From Psychroserpens ponticola (GTDB taxonomy: Bacteria; Bacteroidota; Bacteroidia; Flavobacteriales; Flavobacteriaceae), in the NCBI RefSeq assembly GCF_023556315.2, contig NZ_CP116221.1, positions 1,623,001 through 1,687,000 of the forward strand: a DNA stretch of 64,000 nt. Direction: 5' to 3'. The notes beneath the pieces were generated by a model. It made no database searches. It saw nothing but the letters and a program-made list of their open reading frames with translations, and had not been told where the DNA came from. This document shows positions 17,919-26,949 of the stretch, piece after piece. Every line of letters starts with the position of its first letter. The stretch's first letter is position 1. The position numbers were made by a program, and so were the translations under genes.

Positions 17919-20321
17919 ATGAAGTATTACATATTATGCTTTGCTTGTTTGGTTATAACCACAAGTAAGGCTCAAGAATGTTCGCTAACTTTTTTGGGAG
18001 AACTAACAGATTTTCATGATGGAACTCCTATTTCAGCGGCAAACATTTACATCAAAAATACAGAACGCTATGTCATATCTGATTTTGATGGAAAATTTAA
18101 AATAGAGAATCTTTGTAAAGGAGATCTGACTTTAGTGATTTCACATATTGGTTGTGAGACTAAAACAGTGACTTACAATATCATTAGTGATACCTTTAAA
18201 TCTATTGATATAGAGCACCATATAGAAGAACTAAACGAAGTTTCTGTTACAGGAGTAATTTCTAGAAAAGAAACCAAAACTGCTCAAGAAACAGTTTTAA
18301 AAACTAAGATTTTAGAAAAGTATAGCGCTTCAAATCTTGGTGATGCATTAAAAGAAGTTTCAGGTGTTTCATCTATAAATACAGGAAACAGCATAGTTAA
18401 ACCTATGGTAAATGGAATGCATAGCAGTAGACTCTTAATTTTGAATAATAATGTTCGCTTACAAGATCAAGAATGGGGAATTGAACATGCTCCTAATATT
18501 GATATTAATTCCGCAGGTCAAATTTCTGTTATTAAAGGTTCTGGAGCTTTAGCTTACGGAGGAGATGCTATTGGTGGTGTTGTAGTAATTAGCCCATCAA
18601 GACCTATTTTAAAAGATACGCTTTATGGAAAAACGATCTTTGGAGGACAAATCAATGGTCGAGGATATAATATTTCAACGAAATTAAACAAGAATTATGA
18701 ATCTGGATGGTTTGCAAACATCCAGGCAAGTGTAAAACAAAATGGAGATTTTGAAACTCCTGATTATGTGTTAACTAATACAGGATCGAAGTCTCAAGGA
18801 TTATCATTTCGAGTTGGTAAGAAACGATTTGAAAGCGGTTTCGAGATTTTTTATAGTTATTTGAATAATGAAATTGGAATTTTAAGCTCATCACACATTG
18901 GAAGTGTTAATGACTTAATCAATGCCATAAACTCTAAACAACCTGAAATAATTAGAGATTTTAGTTATGATATTGATAGCCCAAAACAAGAAGTCGTTCA
19001 CCATTTGTTAAAGGCACAATATTTTAAACGTTTTAAAAACTTCGGAAAAGTTAGTTTACAGTATGATTATCAGAATAATAACCGTTTAGAATTTGACATT
19101 AGACGTGGTGAACTCAGAAACGATGCTGCTTTAGACTTAACATTGCAAACACACACACTACTTGCAGATATTAATATGGATTCTAATTTAGAACGAAAAT
19201 TAAACTTTGGTCTTTTAGCGCGTTATCAAGATAATTATGCTCCTGATACTGGACTTAGAAGACTCATTCCAAATTATGAAAAATATGATTTTGGAGCATA
19301 CTTAACTTCTGAATGGAAAATTAATGATGTTGTGCTAGTTGATGCTGGTGTTCGATATGATTTTACAAGAATAGATGCTTTTAAATTTTATCGTCTTTCT
19401 CGATGGCTAGAGCGTGGTTATGATGTAGATTTTCCTGAATTTGAAGTGCCTCGAGATGATATTTCGTCTGGAAATATATTTACAAACCCTGTTTTTGATT
19501 TTAATAATATCTCTGCATCAATTGGTACTCGATATAAAATTAATGATAAAACGAATTTGTTAGCAAACTATAGTATGTCTAGTCGACCTCCTAATCCTGC
19601 TGAATTGTTTAGTGATGGTTTGCACCATTCTGCAGCTCGAATAGAATTAGGTGATTTAAGGTTAGATCCGGAAATAGCAAATCGTATTTCAATGACCTAT
19701 GATTATGATACGTCTAAGTTCGATTTAACTGCAAATGTATTTTATAGTTCAATAAATAATTTTATGTATCTAAGGCCTACTGGTGTACTTCAAAGTAACA
19801 GAGGCGCATTTCCTGTTTGGGAATATGAGCAGACAAACGCAACATTATTTGGAGCAGACTTAACTATGAGCTATGATTTTACAAATCAATTTAATTGGCT
19901 AAATAAAACCTCTATAATTAAAGGTTATGATGAAAACGACTTGCCTTTAATTGATATGCCAGCTTTTAGCACAATTAACAGAATTGAATTTAGTATTCCA
20001 AAATGGCATAATTTTTCTGCAAGTTTAGAATCTGAATGGGTTTTTGAACAAAACGAATTTCCAGATTTTAATTTCATAGTAGATAATCCTACAACAGGTG
20101 ATCCTGAGTTATTAGATATCAGTACTCCACCTACTGCTTATAATTTATTTCACTTTTATAGTGACGCTATATTTAATTTAACAGATAAAACTAAGTTGAA
20201 TATTGCTTTCGCTATTAATAATTTATTCAATACATCGTACAGAAATTACTTAAACCGACTGCGTTATTTTGCTGATGACCTAGGAAGAAATATTACTTTA
20301 CAATTAAAACTTAATTATTAA
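17919..20321 (+). CDS. TonB-dependent outer-membrane receptor with carboxypeptidase-like N-domain
   Basis: An 800-residue receptor. A signal peptide (residues 1-18, ending SKAQ) is followed by a carboxypeptidase-like beta-sandwich (~22-105, GTPISAANIYIKNTERYVISDFDGKFKIENL), then the plug domain (~120-225: NLGDALKEVSGVSSINTGNSIVKPMVNGMHSSRLLILNN, IDINSAGQISVIKGSGALAYGGDAIGGVVVI) and a 22-strand-type barrel ending in a C-terminal aromatic strand (NITLQLKLNY). It would import a ligand across the outer membrane using TonB energy. With the preceding His-rich protein and the following acidic lipoprotein it forms a likely three-gene unit. There is no SusD partner, so a small ligand such as a metal chelate is more likely than a glycan. 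Confidence 0.9.
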   Translation: MKYYILCFACLVITTSKAQECSLTFLGELTDFHDGTPISAANIYIKNTERYVISDFDGKFKIENLCKGDLTLVISHIGCETKTVTYNIISDTFKSIDIEHHIEELNEVSVTGVISRKETKTAQETVLKTKILEKYSASNLGDALKEVSGVSSINTGNSIVKPMVNGMHSSRLLILNNNVRLQDQEWGIEHAPNIDINSAGQISVIKGSGALAYGGDAIGGVVVISPSRPILKDTLYGKTIFGGQINGRGYNISTKLNKNYESGWFANIQASVKQNGDFETPDYVLTNTGSKSQGLSFRVGKKRFESGFEIFYSYLNNEIGILSSSHIGSVNDLINAINSKQPEIIRDFSYDIDSPKQEVVHHLLKAQYFKRFKNFGKVSLQYDYQNNNRLEFDIRRGELRNDAALDLTLQTHTLLADINMDSNLERKLNFGLLARYQDNYAPDTGLRRLIPNYEKYDFGAYLTSEWKINDVVLVDAGVRYDFTRIDAFKFYRLSRWLERGYDVDFPEFEVPRDDISSGNIFTNPVFDFNNISASIGTRYKINDKTNLLANYSMSSRPPNPAELFSDGLHHSAARIELGDLRLDPEIANRISMTYDYDTSKFDLTANVFYSSINNFMYLRPTGVLQSNRGAFPVWEYEQTNATLFGADLTMSYDFTNQFNWLNKTSIIKGYDENDLPLIDMPAFSTINRIEFSIPKWHNFSASLESEWVFEQNEFPDFNFIVDNPTTGDPELLDISTPPTAYNLFHFYSDAIFNLTDKTKLNIAFAINNLFNTSYRNYLNRLRYFADDLGRNITLQLKLNY

Positions 20322-20385
20322 AAACAAAAAAATGAATACAAATAAATTAAACTTTAAAACAGTGAAAATCAATTATTTAAATTTT

Positions 20386-20961
20386 ATGAAAACAACTAAA
20401 TATTTTTTAACAGCTATTTTATGTCTTACCGTTTTGGTATCATGTTCAGATGATGATGGTAACATTGGTGAACCCAACGAAGAAGAAGTCATAACAGATG
20501 TTACATTAACTTTTGTAAATGATGCAGATGCTACTGATATAGTAGAATTAAAAAGCGTTGATGCTGATGGTGATGATGGTCCATTAGTTCCAAATAAAAC
20601 TGTTACAGGTGATTTTTCTGTTGGTGCAACATATACAGCTACACTAGATGTCTATAATTCTATTGAAGATGAAGATATTACTGTAGAAATTACAGATGAA
20701 GAGCCAGATGAGCATTTCTTCATTTATGCAATTAACGGCTTAGATATGACTTTTGCAAGATCTGCAAATGATGTTGTTAGAGCAGATGGTAATAAACTTG
20801 GTTATGAAACTACTTGGACAGCCAATGCTGCTGGTACAGGAGATATTACAATCCAATTGTTCCATGAATCTGAATCTGTTAATGATGATAATGAATTAGG
20901 AACACAAACAGGTGGTTCTACTGATATAAACATTTCATTTACAGATGTAGAAATTCAATAA
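20386..20961 (+). CDS. acidic lipoprotein downstream of TonB-dependent receptor
   Basis: A 191-residue lipoprotein when started at the ATG at 20386 (MKTTKYFLTAILCLTVLVSC, Cys20). An earlier in-frame ATG at 20332 would place 18 polar residues before the signal and is less likely. The mature part is very acidic (SDDDGNIGEPNEEE, DADGDDGP, EDEDITVEITDEEPDEHF) and probably beta-sandwich; it ends TDINISFTDVEIQ. Similar proteins are sometimes labelled 'type 1 periplasmic binding fold' in flavobacteria, which I cannot verify. The tight link to the receptor (64 bases after it) suggests a surface or periplasmic partner, possibly cation- or ligand-binding. A strong terminator follows. Confidence 0.8.
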   Translation: MKTTKYFLTAILCLTVLVSCSDDDGNIGEPNEEEVITDVTLTFVNDADATDIVELKSVDADGDDGPLVPNKTVTGDFSVGATYTATLDVYNSIEDEDITVEITDEEPDEHFFIYAINGLDMTFARSANDVVRADGNKLGYETTWTANAAGTGDITIQLFHESESVNDDNELGTQTGGSTDINISFTDVEIQ

Positions 20962-20978
20962 TAAATATAAATACCATA

Positions 20979-21012
20979 AAAAAAGGCTACTATATGTTTA
21001 GTAGCCTTTTTT
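20979..21012. terminator. bidirectional rho-independent terminator
   Basis: Perfect 14-base arms at 20979-20992 and 20999-21012 (core GGCTACTA/TAGTAGCC) with A and T tracts, loop TATGTT. It serves the receptor operon on the plus strand and the 97-residue membrane protein on the minus strand. Confidence 0.92.
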
Positions 21013-21014
21013 AT

Positions 21015-21308
21015 TTAATCGATATCGATAATCTGACCTTCTTTCTTTTTCGTAGAAAATACAAACGTATAAAGCCACATTAAAGTAAATGTTGGTATCA
21101 CATCTAAAAAAGGCAATGCCTCTTCAGCAAACGAAATTGCAGCTGCTATTTTACCTTTTTTTCCTTGATATAATTTTGTCATTAACCAAGCAGAAGCTGG
21201 AGCCCAAACAAAATCAAAAGGTGGAAAAATAAAAGAGATATAGCCAAAAGCATCAAATAGTAATCCTACGAGGAGCTTTTTGTTTTTAGACAGGTTTTGT
21301 AAATTCAT
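21015..21308 (-). CDS. small membrane protein of unknown function
   Basis: A 97-residue protein with two or three hydrophobic stretches: LLVGLLFDAFGYISFIFPPFDFVWAPASAWLMTKLY (about 12-47, perhaps a helical hairpin) and IPTFTLMWLYTFVF (~71-85). It ends with KKKEGQIIDID. Basic residues flank both regions. The pattern FDxxGYxSFxxPPFDxxWAP is one I have seen in short flavobacterial membrane proteins without a function. It lies 50 bases downstream of folE on the same strand, so it may be cotranscribed with it. Confidence 0.75.
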   Translation of the reverse strand: MNLQNLSKNKKLLVGLLFDAFGYISFIFPPFDFVWAPASAWLMTKLYQGKKGKIAAAISFAEEALPFLDVIPTFTLMWLYTFVFSTKKKEGQIIDID

Positions 21309-21358
21309 ATAAATTGTAATTTACTTAATGATAAGCAAATAGCATTCCAAAACAATGT

Positions 21359-21955
21359 CTACGACAAATTTTCACTAATCAGTTTTAGAAACTCTGTTCT
21401 TGTTTCAATATTTTTAAAAGCACCTCTAAATCCAGAGGTTGTTGTTGTAGAATTTTGTTTTTGAACACCTCGCATCATCATACACATGTGAGATGCTTCA
21501 ATGACAACAGCAACGCCTTCAGGTTTTAATGTGTTATTGATGCATTCTAAAATTTGTTCAGTTAAACGCTCTTGCACTTGAAGTCGTCTAGCAAATACAT
21601 CAACAATTCTTGGTATTTTACTCAAGCCAACAATATGTCCATTTGGGATGTATGCAATATGTGCTTTTCCGAAAAAAGGCAAAATATGATGCTCACAAAG
21701 CGAATACAATTCAATATCTTTTACAATTACCATTTCATTATAAGACTCTTTAAACATGGCGCTTTTCAAAATTTCTGCAGCATCCTGATTATAACCTTGA
21801 GTCAAAAACTGCATCGCTTTAGATGCTCTTTCAGGAGTTTTTATGAGTCCGTCACGATTCGTGTCTTCACCTAAATCCTCAATTATACTTTTATAACGCG
21901 CTTTTACATCATCGGTTACTTGAATATTATATTCTTCAAATTTGTTATATGGCAT
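21359..21955 (-). CDS. folE: GTP cyclohydrolase I
   Basis: FolE, 198 residues, opens GTP to 7,8-dihydroneopterin triphosphate, the first step towards folate and tetrahydropterins. Zn ligands are in [13 protein letters not shown] (Cys and following His pair) and [12 protein letters not shown] (second Cys), and [29 protein letters not shown] is the conserved core. [10 protein letters not shown]-like and [16 protein letters not shown] complete the family signature. This is the Zn-dependent type I enzyme, not the Zn-independent FolE2. It is transcribed away from the DUF5916 gene, with a 209-base divergent region between the starts. Confidence 0.95.
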   Translation of the reverse strand: MPYNKFEEYNIQVTDDVKARYKSIIEDLGEDTNRDGLIKTPERASKAMQFLTQGYNQDAAEILKSAMFKESYNEMVIVKDIELYSLCEHHILPFFGKAHIAYIPNGHIVGLSKIPRIVDVFARRLQVQERLTEQILECINNTLKPEGVAVVIEASHMCMMMRGVQKQNSTTTTSGFRGAFKNIETRTEFLKLISENLS

Positions 21956-22164
21956 TGTATTATATATTAAATTTCAATAAAAGTAAGTAAAAATTATTAC
22001 TCGAAACAACAACTAACCTTATCAAAAGATTAACACAAAACCATCGTTTTTAACGTTTGCTTATGACAATTGAACATCATGCATTATTAGATTTGTTAAA
22101 GACAACTGTAACAATTCTAAGAAAATGATGTCTTTGTTTGTAGTAGTCACTAACAATCAATCAA

Positions 22165-24690
22165 ATGAAAATGAATTTTCGTTTAATATTCATCATATTT
22201 CTGTTATCGAGTATTTCCGCTTATGCTCAAGTGATAGATAGCATTCAAGACTTTTTAAATAAGAAACAACTACAAATAGAACGAACATCTCTATCTCCAA
22301 AAATAGATGGTATTTTAGATGATACTATATGGCAAAATGCAGATATAGCAACAGATTTTACGCAATTTAGACCAGACATGGGGAAAACTGCTACTGAAGA
22401 TATTAAGACTGTTGTTAAGATGGCATATGATGATACAGGTATTTATGTTGCCGCTTACATGTATGATAATCCAGAATTAATTTTAAAACAATTTGCAAGC
22501 CGAGATAATTTTGGGCAAGCCGATTTTTTCTTAGTTGTATTAAATCCGAATAATGATGCTCAAAATGATACCGAATTTTTTGTATTTCCATCAGGAACTC
22601 AAGCTGATGCTGTAGCCAATCCAAGCAATGGTGAAGACTTTGGATGGAATGCAGTTTGGGATAGTGCTGTTCAAATTAATGATGATGGATGGGTTGTTGA
22701 AATGAAAATTCCTTATCGTGCTTTACGTTTTTCTCCAGATATAGAAACTTGGGGATTACAATTTCACAGACGAATTAAACGTGATAATTCACAATACACC
22801 TGGAATCCAATTGACAATACTAAAGGTAATTCTGGTTTGTATCATGGTGAATTAAATGGTTTTAAAGATATTGAGCCTCCTGTAAGATTAAATTTGTATC
22901 CATTTGCTTCAACAGTTTTTAATAATATGGACAAACCAGATTTTAATCTAGGGATGGATGTTAAATATGGAATTACGGAAAATATGACATTAGACGCAAC
23001 GCTAATTCCAGACTTTAGTCAAACTGGTTTTGATAATTTGAGTCTTAACCTTGGGCCTTTTGAGCAAACATTTAGTGATCAACGTCAGTTTTTTACTGAA
23101 GGCGTTGACCTTTTTAGTAAAGGGAATTTGTTTTTCTCAAGACGCGTTGGTGGTCGTCCTTCTCGCGATGTTGATTTAGACGAGAATGAAGAAATAACTG
23201 AAGATCCTGAAGTTAAAGTGTTAAATGCATTAAAAATTTCTGGGCGAACTAAAAAAGGATTGGGTATTGGCTTTTTTAATGCCATTACTCAAAAAACGGA
23301 TGTTAAAATTCATAATACAGAAACAGGAACGTATAGAAAAGAAACTGTTGAACCTTTTAGCAACTATAACATTCTTGTATTGGATCAGCAATTTAATGGA
23401 AACTCGTCTCTTGCAGTTGTCAATACTAATGTAACACGAGAAGGTCATTTTAGAGATGCAAATGTAACTGCATTAGTTGCAAATATTTTTAATAAACGCA
23501 ATACTTATAATATACAAGGTGATTTAAAAATGAGTAATCGCAATTTAGATACTGGTATAGAAACTGGGTTAAGTTCATTCTTATATATTCGAAAAGCTCA
23601 TGGTAAATTTAGATACAGTTTTGATCATAGTTTCGCAAATGAAAATTATGACATTAATGATTTAGGACTCAACTATAGAAACAATTTTAATAGTTTTGGT
23701 GTTGATGTTTCGTATCGAATTTTTGAACCTACAGAAAAATTGAATAATTTCAGTATTAATGCTTGGTACAATTACAATCGATTATACAAACCTAGTACAT
23801 TTACAGCTCAAAATGCTGGTGTTAGTATCTATGGGAAAACAAAAAAAGAACTAATGGATTTTGGGGGAAATATCAATTATCAAATGGGTAAACAATTTGA
23901 CTATTTTGAACCTCGTGATTTTGAAAACAAACGCTTTTTTATTTATGAAGATCGTGTAAATGCTAATGTATGGATTTCAACAAATTATAATAACACTTTT
24001 GCTTTAGACACCAATATTGGTGGAGCGCTCTTATTTGAAGATGGACGTGATAATTCTCAATTATGGTTTGGATTCACTCCCAGAATACAGTTAAGTGATA
24101 AGTTTTTAATATCCTACAACTTCTATTTTGAAAATGAATTAAAAGATAGAGGTTATGCAAATGATTCGAATGATTTAGACGATGAAATTATATTTGGACA
24201 ACGAGATCAAAAAACCATTGTTAATAGTGTTTCTGCTGGTTATAATTTTAATCCGTTTAACTCTTTAAATCTAACATTTAGAAATTATTGGACCACTGTG
24301 AATTATGAAGATAACCCATACTTTTTACAAGAAAATGGTCGTTTAACAAAGTCAACAGATACTTTTGATGAACTTGCTTTAGATTCTTCTGATGTTAATT
24401 TTAGTACGTGGAATGTTGATTTAAGTTATTCGTGCCAATTTGCTCCAGGTAGCTTTTTAACCGTATTATACAGAAATCAGTTATTCAATTCTAATTCAAT
24501 GGCAGACGAAGATTTCTTTAATAGTTTAGATACTTTGTTGAATCAAGATATGCAACATATTTTGTCTATTCGATTACAGTATTTTATTGATTTTGGAGGC
24601 ATTCGAAGCATCTTTAAAAAGAAAAATAAGAACATTGAGAAATTAAGTAGACTGTCTGCAAATATGAAACAAAATTCACAGCTTCTATAA
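22165..24690 (+). CDS. DUF5916 outer-membrane protein with CBM9-like N-domain
   Basis: An 841-residue exported protein with a signal peptide ending AYAQ (residue ~22). Residues ~35-235 form a carbohydrate-binding-module-9-like domain (PKIDGILDDTIWQNADIATDFTQ, TVVKMAYDDTGIYVAAYMYD, WVVEMKIPYRALRF, WGLQFHRRIKRDN). From ~240 to the end it is a DUF5916 beta-barrel: PDFSQTGFDNLSLNLGPFEQTFSDQRQFFTEGVDLF, then many alternating strands (YNFNPFNSLNLTFRNYW). Family members are outer-membrane proteins of unknown function in Bacteroidota; CBM9-like domains suggest glycan contact but no ligand residues are established here. It is followed 49 bases later by a LolD-like ATPase. Confidence 0.87.
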   Translation: MKMNFRLIFIIFLLSSISAYAQVIDSIQDFLNKKQLQIERTSLSPKIDGILDDTIWQNADIATDFTQFRPDMGKTATEDIKTVVKMAYDDTGIYVAAYMYDNPELILKQFASRDNFGQADFFLVVLNPNNDAQNDTEFFVFPSGTQADAVANPSNGEDFGWNAVWDSAVQINDDGWVVEMKIPYRALRFSPDIETWGLQFHRRIKRDNSQYTWNPIDNTKGNSGLYHGELNGFKDIEPPVRLNLYPFASTVFNNMDKPDFNLGMDVKYGITENMTLDATLIPDFSQTGFDNLSLNLGPFEQTFSDQRQFFTEGVDLFSKGNLFFSRRVGGRPSRDVDLDENEEITEDPEVKVLNALKISGRTKKGLGIGFFNAITQKTDVKIHNTETGTYRKETVEPFSNYNILVLDQQFNGNSSLAVVNTNVTREGHFRDANVTALVANIFNKRNTYNIQGDLKMSNRNLDTGIETGLSSFLYIRKAHGKFRYSFDHSFANENYDINDLGLNYRNNFNSFGVDVSYRIFEPTEKLNNFSINAWYNYNRLYKPSTFTAQNAGVSIYGKTKKELMDFGGNINYQMGKQFDYFEPRDFENKRFFIYEDRVNANVWISTNYNNTFALDTNIGGALLFEDGRDNSQLWFGFTPRIQLSDKFLISYNFYFENELKDRGYANDSNDLDDEIIFGQRDQKTIVNSVSAGYNFNPFNSLNLTFRNYWTTVNYEDNPYFLQENGRLTKSTDTFDELALDSSDVNFSTWNVDLSYSCQFAPGSFLTVLYRNQLFNSNSMADEDFFNSLDTLLNQDMQHILSIRLQYFIDFGGIRSIFKKKNKNIEKLSRLSANMKQNSQLL

Positions 24691-24739
24691 TTATCATTAT
24701 TCATTTTAATGTAGTATTTTCGAAGCACATTTTGTTTCA

Positions 24740-25402
24740 ATGATTAAAGCTCAAAACATACATAAATACTATGGAGATTTACACGTATTAAAAGGTGTAA
24801 ATCTTGAAATTAAAAAAGGTGAAATTGTTTCCATCGTTGGTGCTTCTGGAGCAGGGAAAACAACACTATTACATATTTTAGGCACTTTAGATAAGATTGA
24901 TAAAAATACAGGTGATTCATTATTGATTAATGAAACTAATGTTTCTATACTCAATGATAAGTCTTTAGCAAAGTTTAGAAACGACCATATTGGTTTTGTT
25001 TTTCAGTTTCATCAGTTACTACCAGAATTTACTGCTTTAGAAAACGTATGTATTCCAGCTTTTATAAATGGAAAAAATCAAGCAGAATCAGAAAAGAGAG
25101 CAATGGAGCTTTTAGATTTTCTTGGGCTCAAAGAACGTTATCATCATAAACCAAATGAACTTTCTGGAGGAGAACAGCAACGTGTTGCAGTAGCTAGAGC
25201 ACTTATTAATGATCCTGAACTAATTTTTGCAGATGAACCTTCAGGGAATTTAGATAGCGAATCTGCCGAAAATCTTCACAATCTGTTTTTTAGACTTCGA
25301 GACGAGTTTGGACAAACTTTCGTAATTGTGACTCATAATCAAGAATTAGCAGATATGGCAGACCGAAAATTAACGATGGTTGATGGTCGTATTAAGCTCT
25401 AA
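24740..25402 (+). CDS. lolD: LolD-like ABC transporter ATP-binding protein
   Basis: A 220-residue ATPase of the LolD/MacB class. Walker A is GASGAGKT (34-41), Q-loop [21 protein letters not shown], signature LSGGEQQ (141-147), Walker [13 protein letters not shown] (Asp165, Glu166) and a switch histidine in [10 protein letters not shown]. LolD energises release of lipoproteins from the inner membrane by LolCE; no permease gene is adjacent, as is usual for flavobacterial LolD. A near-consensus box TATTTTCG lies 23 bases upstream of the ATG. A related MacB-type or cell-division (FtsE-like) ATPase cannot be excluded. Confidence 0.82.
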   Translation: MIKAQNIHKYYGDLHVLKGVNLEIKKGEIVSIVGASGAGKTTLLHILGTLDKIDKNTGDSLLINETNVSILNDKSLAKFRNDHIGFVFQFHQLLPEFTALENVCIPAFINGKNQAESEKRAMELLDFLGLKERYHHKPNELSGGEQQRVAVARALINDPELIFADEPSGNLDSESAENLHNLFFRLRDEFGQTFVIVTHNQELADMADRKLTMVDGRIKL

Positions 25403-25471
25403 TTTTAAGTTATAAACAATTAATTCTTAAAAACTTCATTAATTTTCTGTATAAGGGTTTGTCTTTCGCTT

Positions 25472-25479
25472 TAAATTTG
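25472..25479 (+). promoter_or_regulatory. putative -7 box (TAAATTTG)
   Basis: TAAATTTG matches TAnnTTTG and lies 24 bases before the chosen start of the parvulin gene at 25504, which also argues against the longer reading frame that begins upstream of this box at 25459. Confidence 0.4.
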
Positions 25480-25503
25480 GCTATAACATTAAAAACCCAA
25501 ACA

Positions 25504-26142
25504 ATGCTAAAAAACATCCTATTGCTACTCGTTTTTGTAACGACATCTATCTGTTTTTCTCAAAACAATTTTGAAAGTGAGTTAGATTCGATACAAACCC
25601 TTGATGAAGCCAAAATTTACGTTAAAAAAAATAAATCTTTAAAAGGAAAAGTAATTACGTTTAATAAAGAAAAGCACCATACACAAATAGCTGATGAACT
25701 TTTTCGTTTGGCAAAAGGCTCAAAAAAAGTGTATAAAACGGATATGGAAAAGACATACTATAAAGTAGTTGACAAAAATGAAATCCCATATCAAAAACTG
25801 AGTTATATCTATTTAGATGGAAAAGAGAAGTCGATGGAAGAAATTAATATACTTAGACATAATATTATAGCAAAATACAGAAATGGCTTTCGTTTTGAAG
25901 ATTTAGCAAAGCTTTACTCTATGGATACTAATGCAAAACGTGGTGGTGATTTAGGATGGGTAACACAAGGAGATTTACATCCTGATTTTGAAGCTCATGT
26001 ATTAGATAATTCTCATGAGGTAAATGATATTTTTACTGTTGACATACCTAAACAGCAATGGTATTACGTCATTCTTAAAACAGAAGGCACTAAGTTTATT
26101 GAAGAAATAAAAGTGCTTAAAGTAACTGAACCTGTTAAATAA
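25504..26142 (+). CDS. exported parvulin-type peptidyl-prolyl isomerase
   Basis: A 212-residue exported protein started at the ATG at 25504, which gives the signal MLKNILLLLVFVTTSICFSQ. Residues ~105-200 form a PpiC/parvulin domain: SYIYLDGKEKS, RHNIIAKYRNGFRFEDLAKLYSMD, and KRGGDLGWVTQGDLHPDFEAHV, followed by YYVILKTEGTK. Such enzymes isomerise X-Pro bonds and chaperone outer-membrane proteins in the periplasm. The stop overlaps the start of rsmE as TAATG, so the two are probably translated from one mRNA, an odd pairing of an envelope and an rRNA-modification gene. Confidence 0.85.
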   Translation: MLKNILLLLVFVTTSICFSQNNFESELDSIQTLDEAKIYVKKNKSLKGKVITFNKEKHHTQIADELFRLAKGSKKVYKTDMEKTYYKVVDKNEIPYQKLSYIYLDGKEKSMEEINILRHNIIAKYRNGFRFEDLAKLYSMDTNAKRGGDLGWVTQGDLHPDFEAHVLDNSHEVNDIFTVDIPKQQWYYVILKTEGTKFIEEIKVLKVTEPVK

Positions 26143-26846
26143 TGCAGTTATTTTTTAATTCGGAATTATCACAAGATAAAGATCAAATTCAATTTTCAAA
26201 AGAAGAAAGTAAACACATCATAAAAGTTTTGAGGAAGTCAATTGGTGATATACTTCATATCACTAATGGAAAAGGTGTTTTGTTTACATCTGAGATAATA
26301 ATTGCAGATCAAAAAAAATGTGTTTCTAAAATTACATCTTCCGAAATTAAGCCGAAAAGAAACTACAATTTGCATTTAGCTGTTGCTCCAACTAAAATGA
26401 ATGATCGTTTTGAATGGTTTCTTGAAAAAGCTACAGAGATAGGTATAGATAGTATCACTCCTATTTTTTGTGAAAATAGTGAACGTCGCATTATTAAAAC
26501 AGAGCGTTATGAAAAAATACTTTTATCTGCGATGAAACAATCATTAAACTGTTATTTGCCAATATTAAATGACCCAATTAATTATAAAAATTTTATTGCT
26601 CAAAAACATGATGGTTTATTATATGTTGCGCATTGCGAAGAATCGAATAGAAAATCCTTAAAACAAGAATTAAAACCCAAACAAAATGTCATAATTTTGA
26701 TTGGTCCTGAAGGTGATTTTAGCATAAAAGAAATTGATTTAGCGATACAGTCCGATTATATTCCAGTTACATTAGGAGATACAAGATTACGTACTGAAAC
26801 TGCTGCAATTGTTGCTTGTCATTCTGTTGCTTTTGTTAATGAATAA
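26142..26846 (+). CDS. rsmE: 16S rRNA (uracil-1498-N3)-methyltransferase
   Basis: RsmE, 234 residues, is a SPOUT-class methyltransferase modifying U1498 of 16S rRNA with S-adenosylmethionine. The N-terminal PUA-like part contains EESKHIIKVLRKSIGDILHITNGKG; the SPOUT knot includes VILIGPEGDFSIKEIDLA and VTLGDTRLRTETAAIVA, the AdoMet-binding loops. A conserved helix, NDRFEWFLEKATEIGIDSITPIFCENSERR, precedes them. Its ATG overlaps the parvulin stop by one base. It ends before a strong bidirectional terminator. Confidence 0.95.
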   Translation: MQLFFNSELSQDKDQIQFSKEESKHIIKVLRKSIGDILHITNGKGVLFTSEIIIADQKKCVSKITSSEIKPKRNYNLHLAVAPTKMNDRFEWFLEKATEIGIDSITPIFCENSERRIIKTERYEKILLSAMKQSLNCYLPILNDPINYKNFIAQKHDGLLYVAHCEESNRKSLKQELKPKQNVIILIGPEGDFSIKEIDLAIQSDYIPVTLGDTRLRTETAAIVACHSVAFVNE

Positions 26847-26896
26847 TCACTTTGAGTAAGAGATATTAAATACCTGTATATCATATGTTAATAAAC

Positions 26897-26930
26897 AAAA
26901 AAATCCAATGAATTCTCATTGGATTTTTTT
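26897..26930. terminator. bidirectional rho-independent terminator
   Basis: Arms of 15 bases at 26897-26911 and 26916-26930 (core ATCCAATGA/TCATTGGAT) with flanking A and T tracts and a 4-base loop ATTC. It lies between rsmE and the convergent alpha-oxoamine synthase gene. Confidence 0.92.
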
Positions 26931-26949
26931 GTTAAATATGATATATGAA

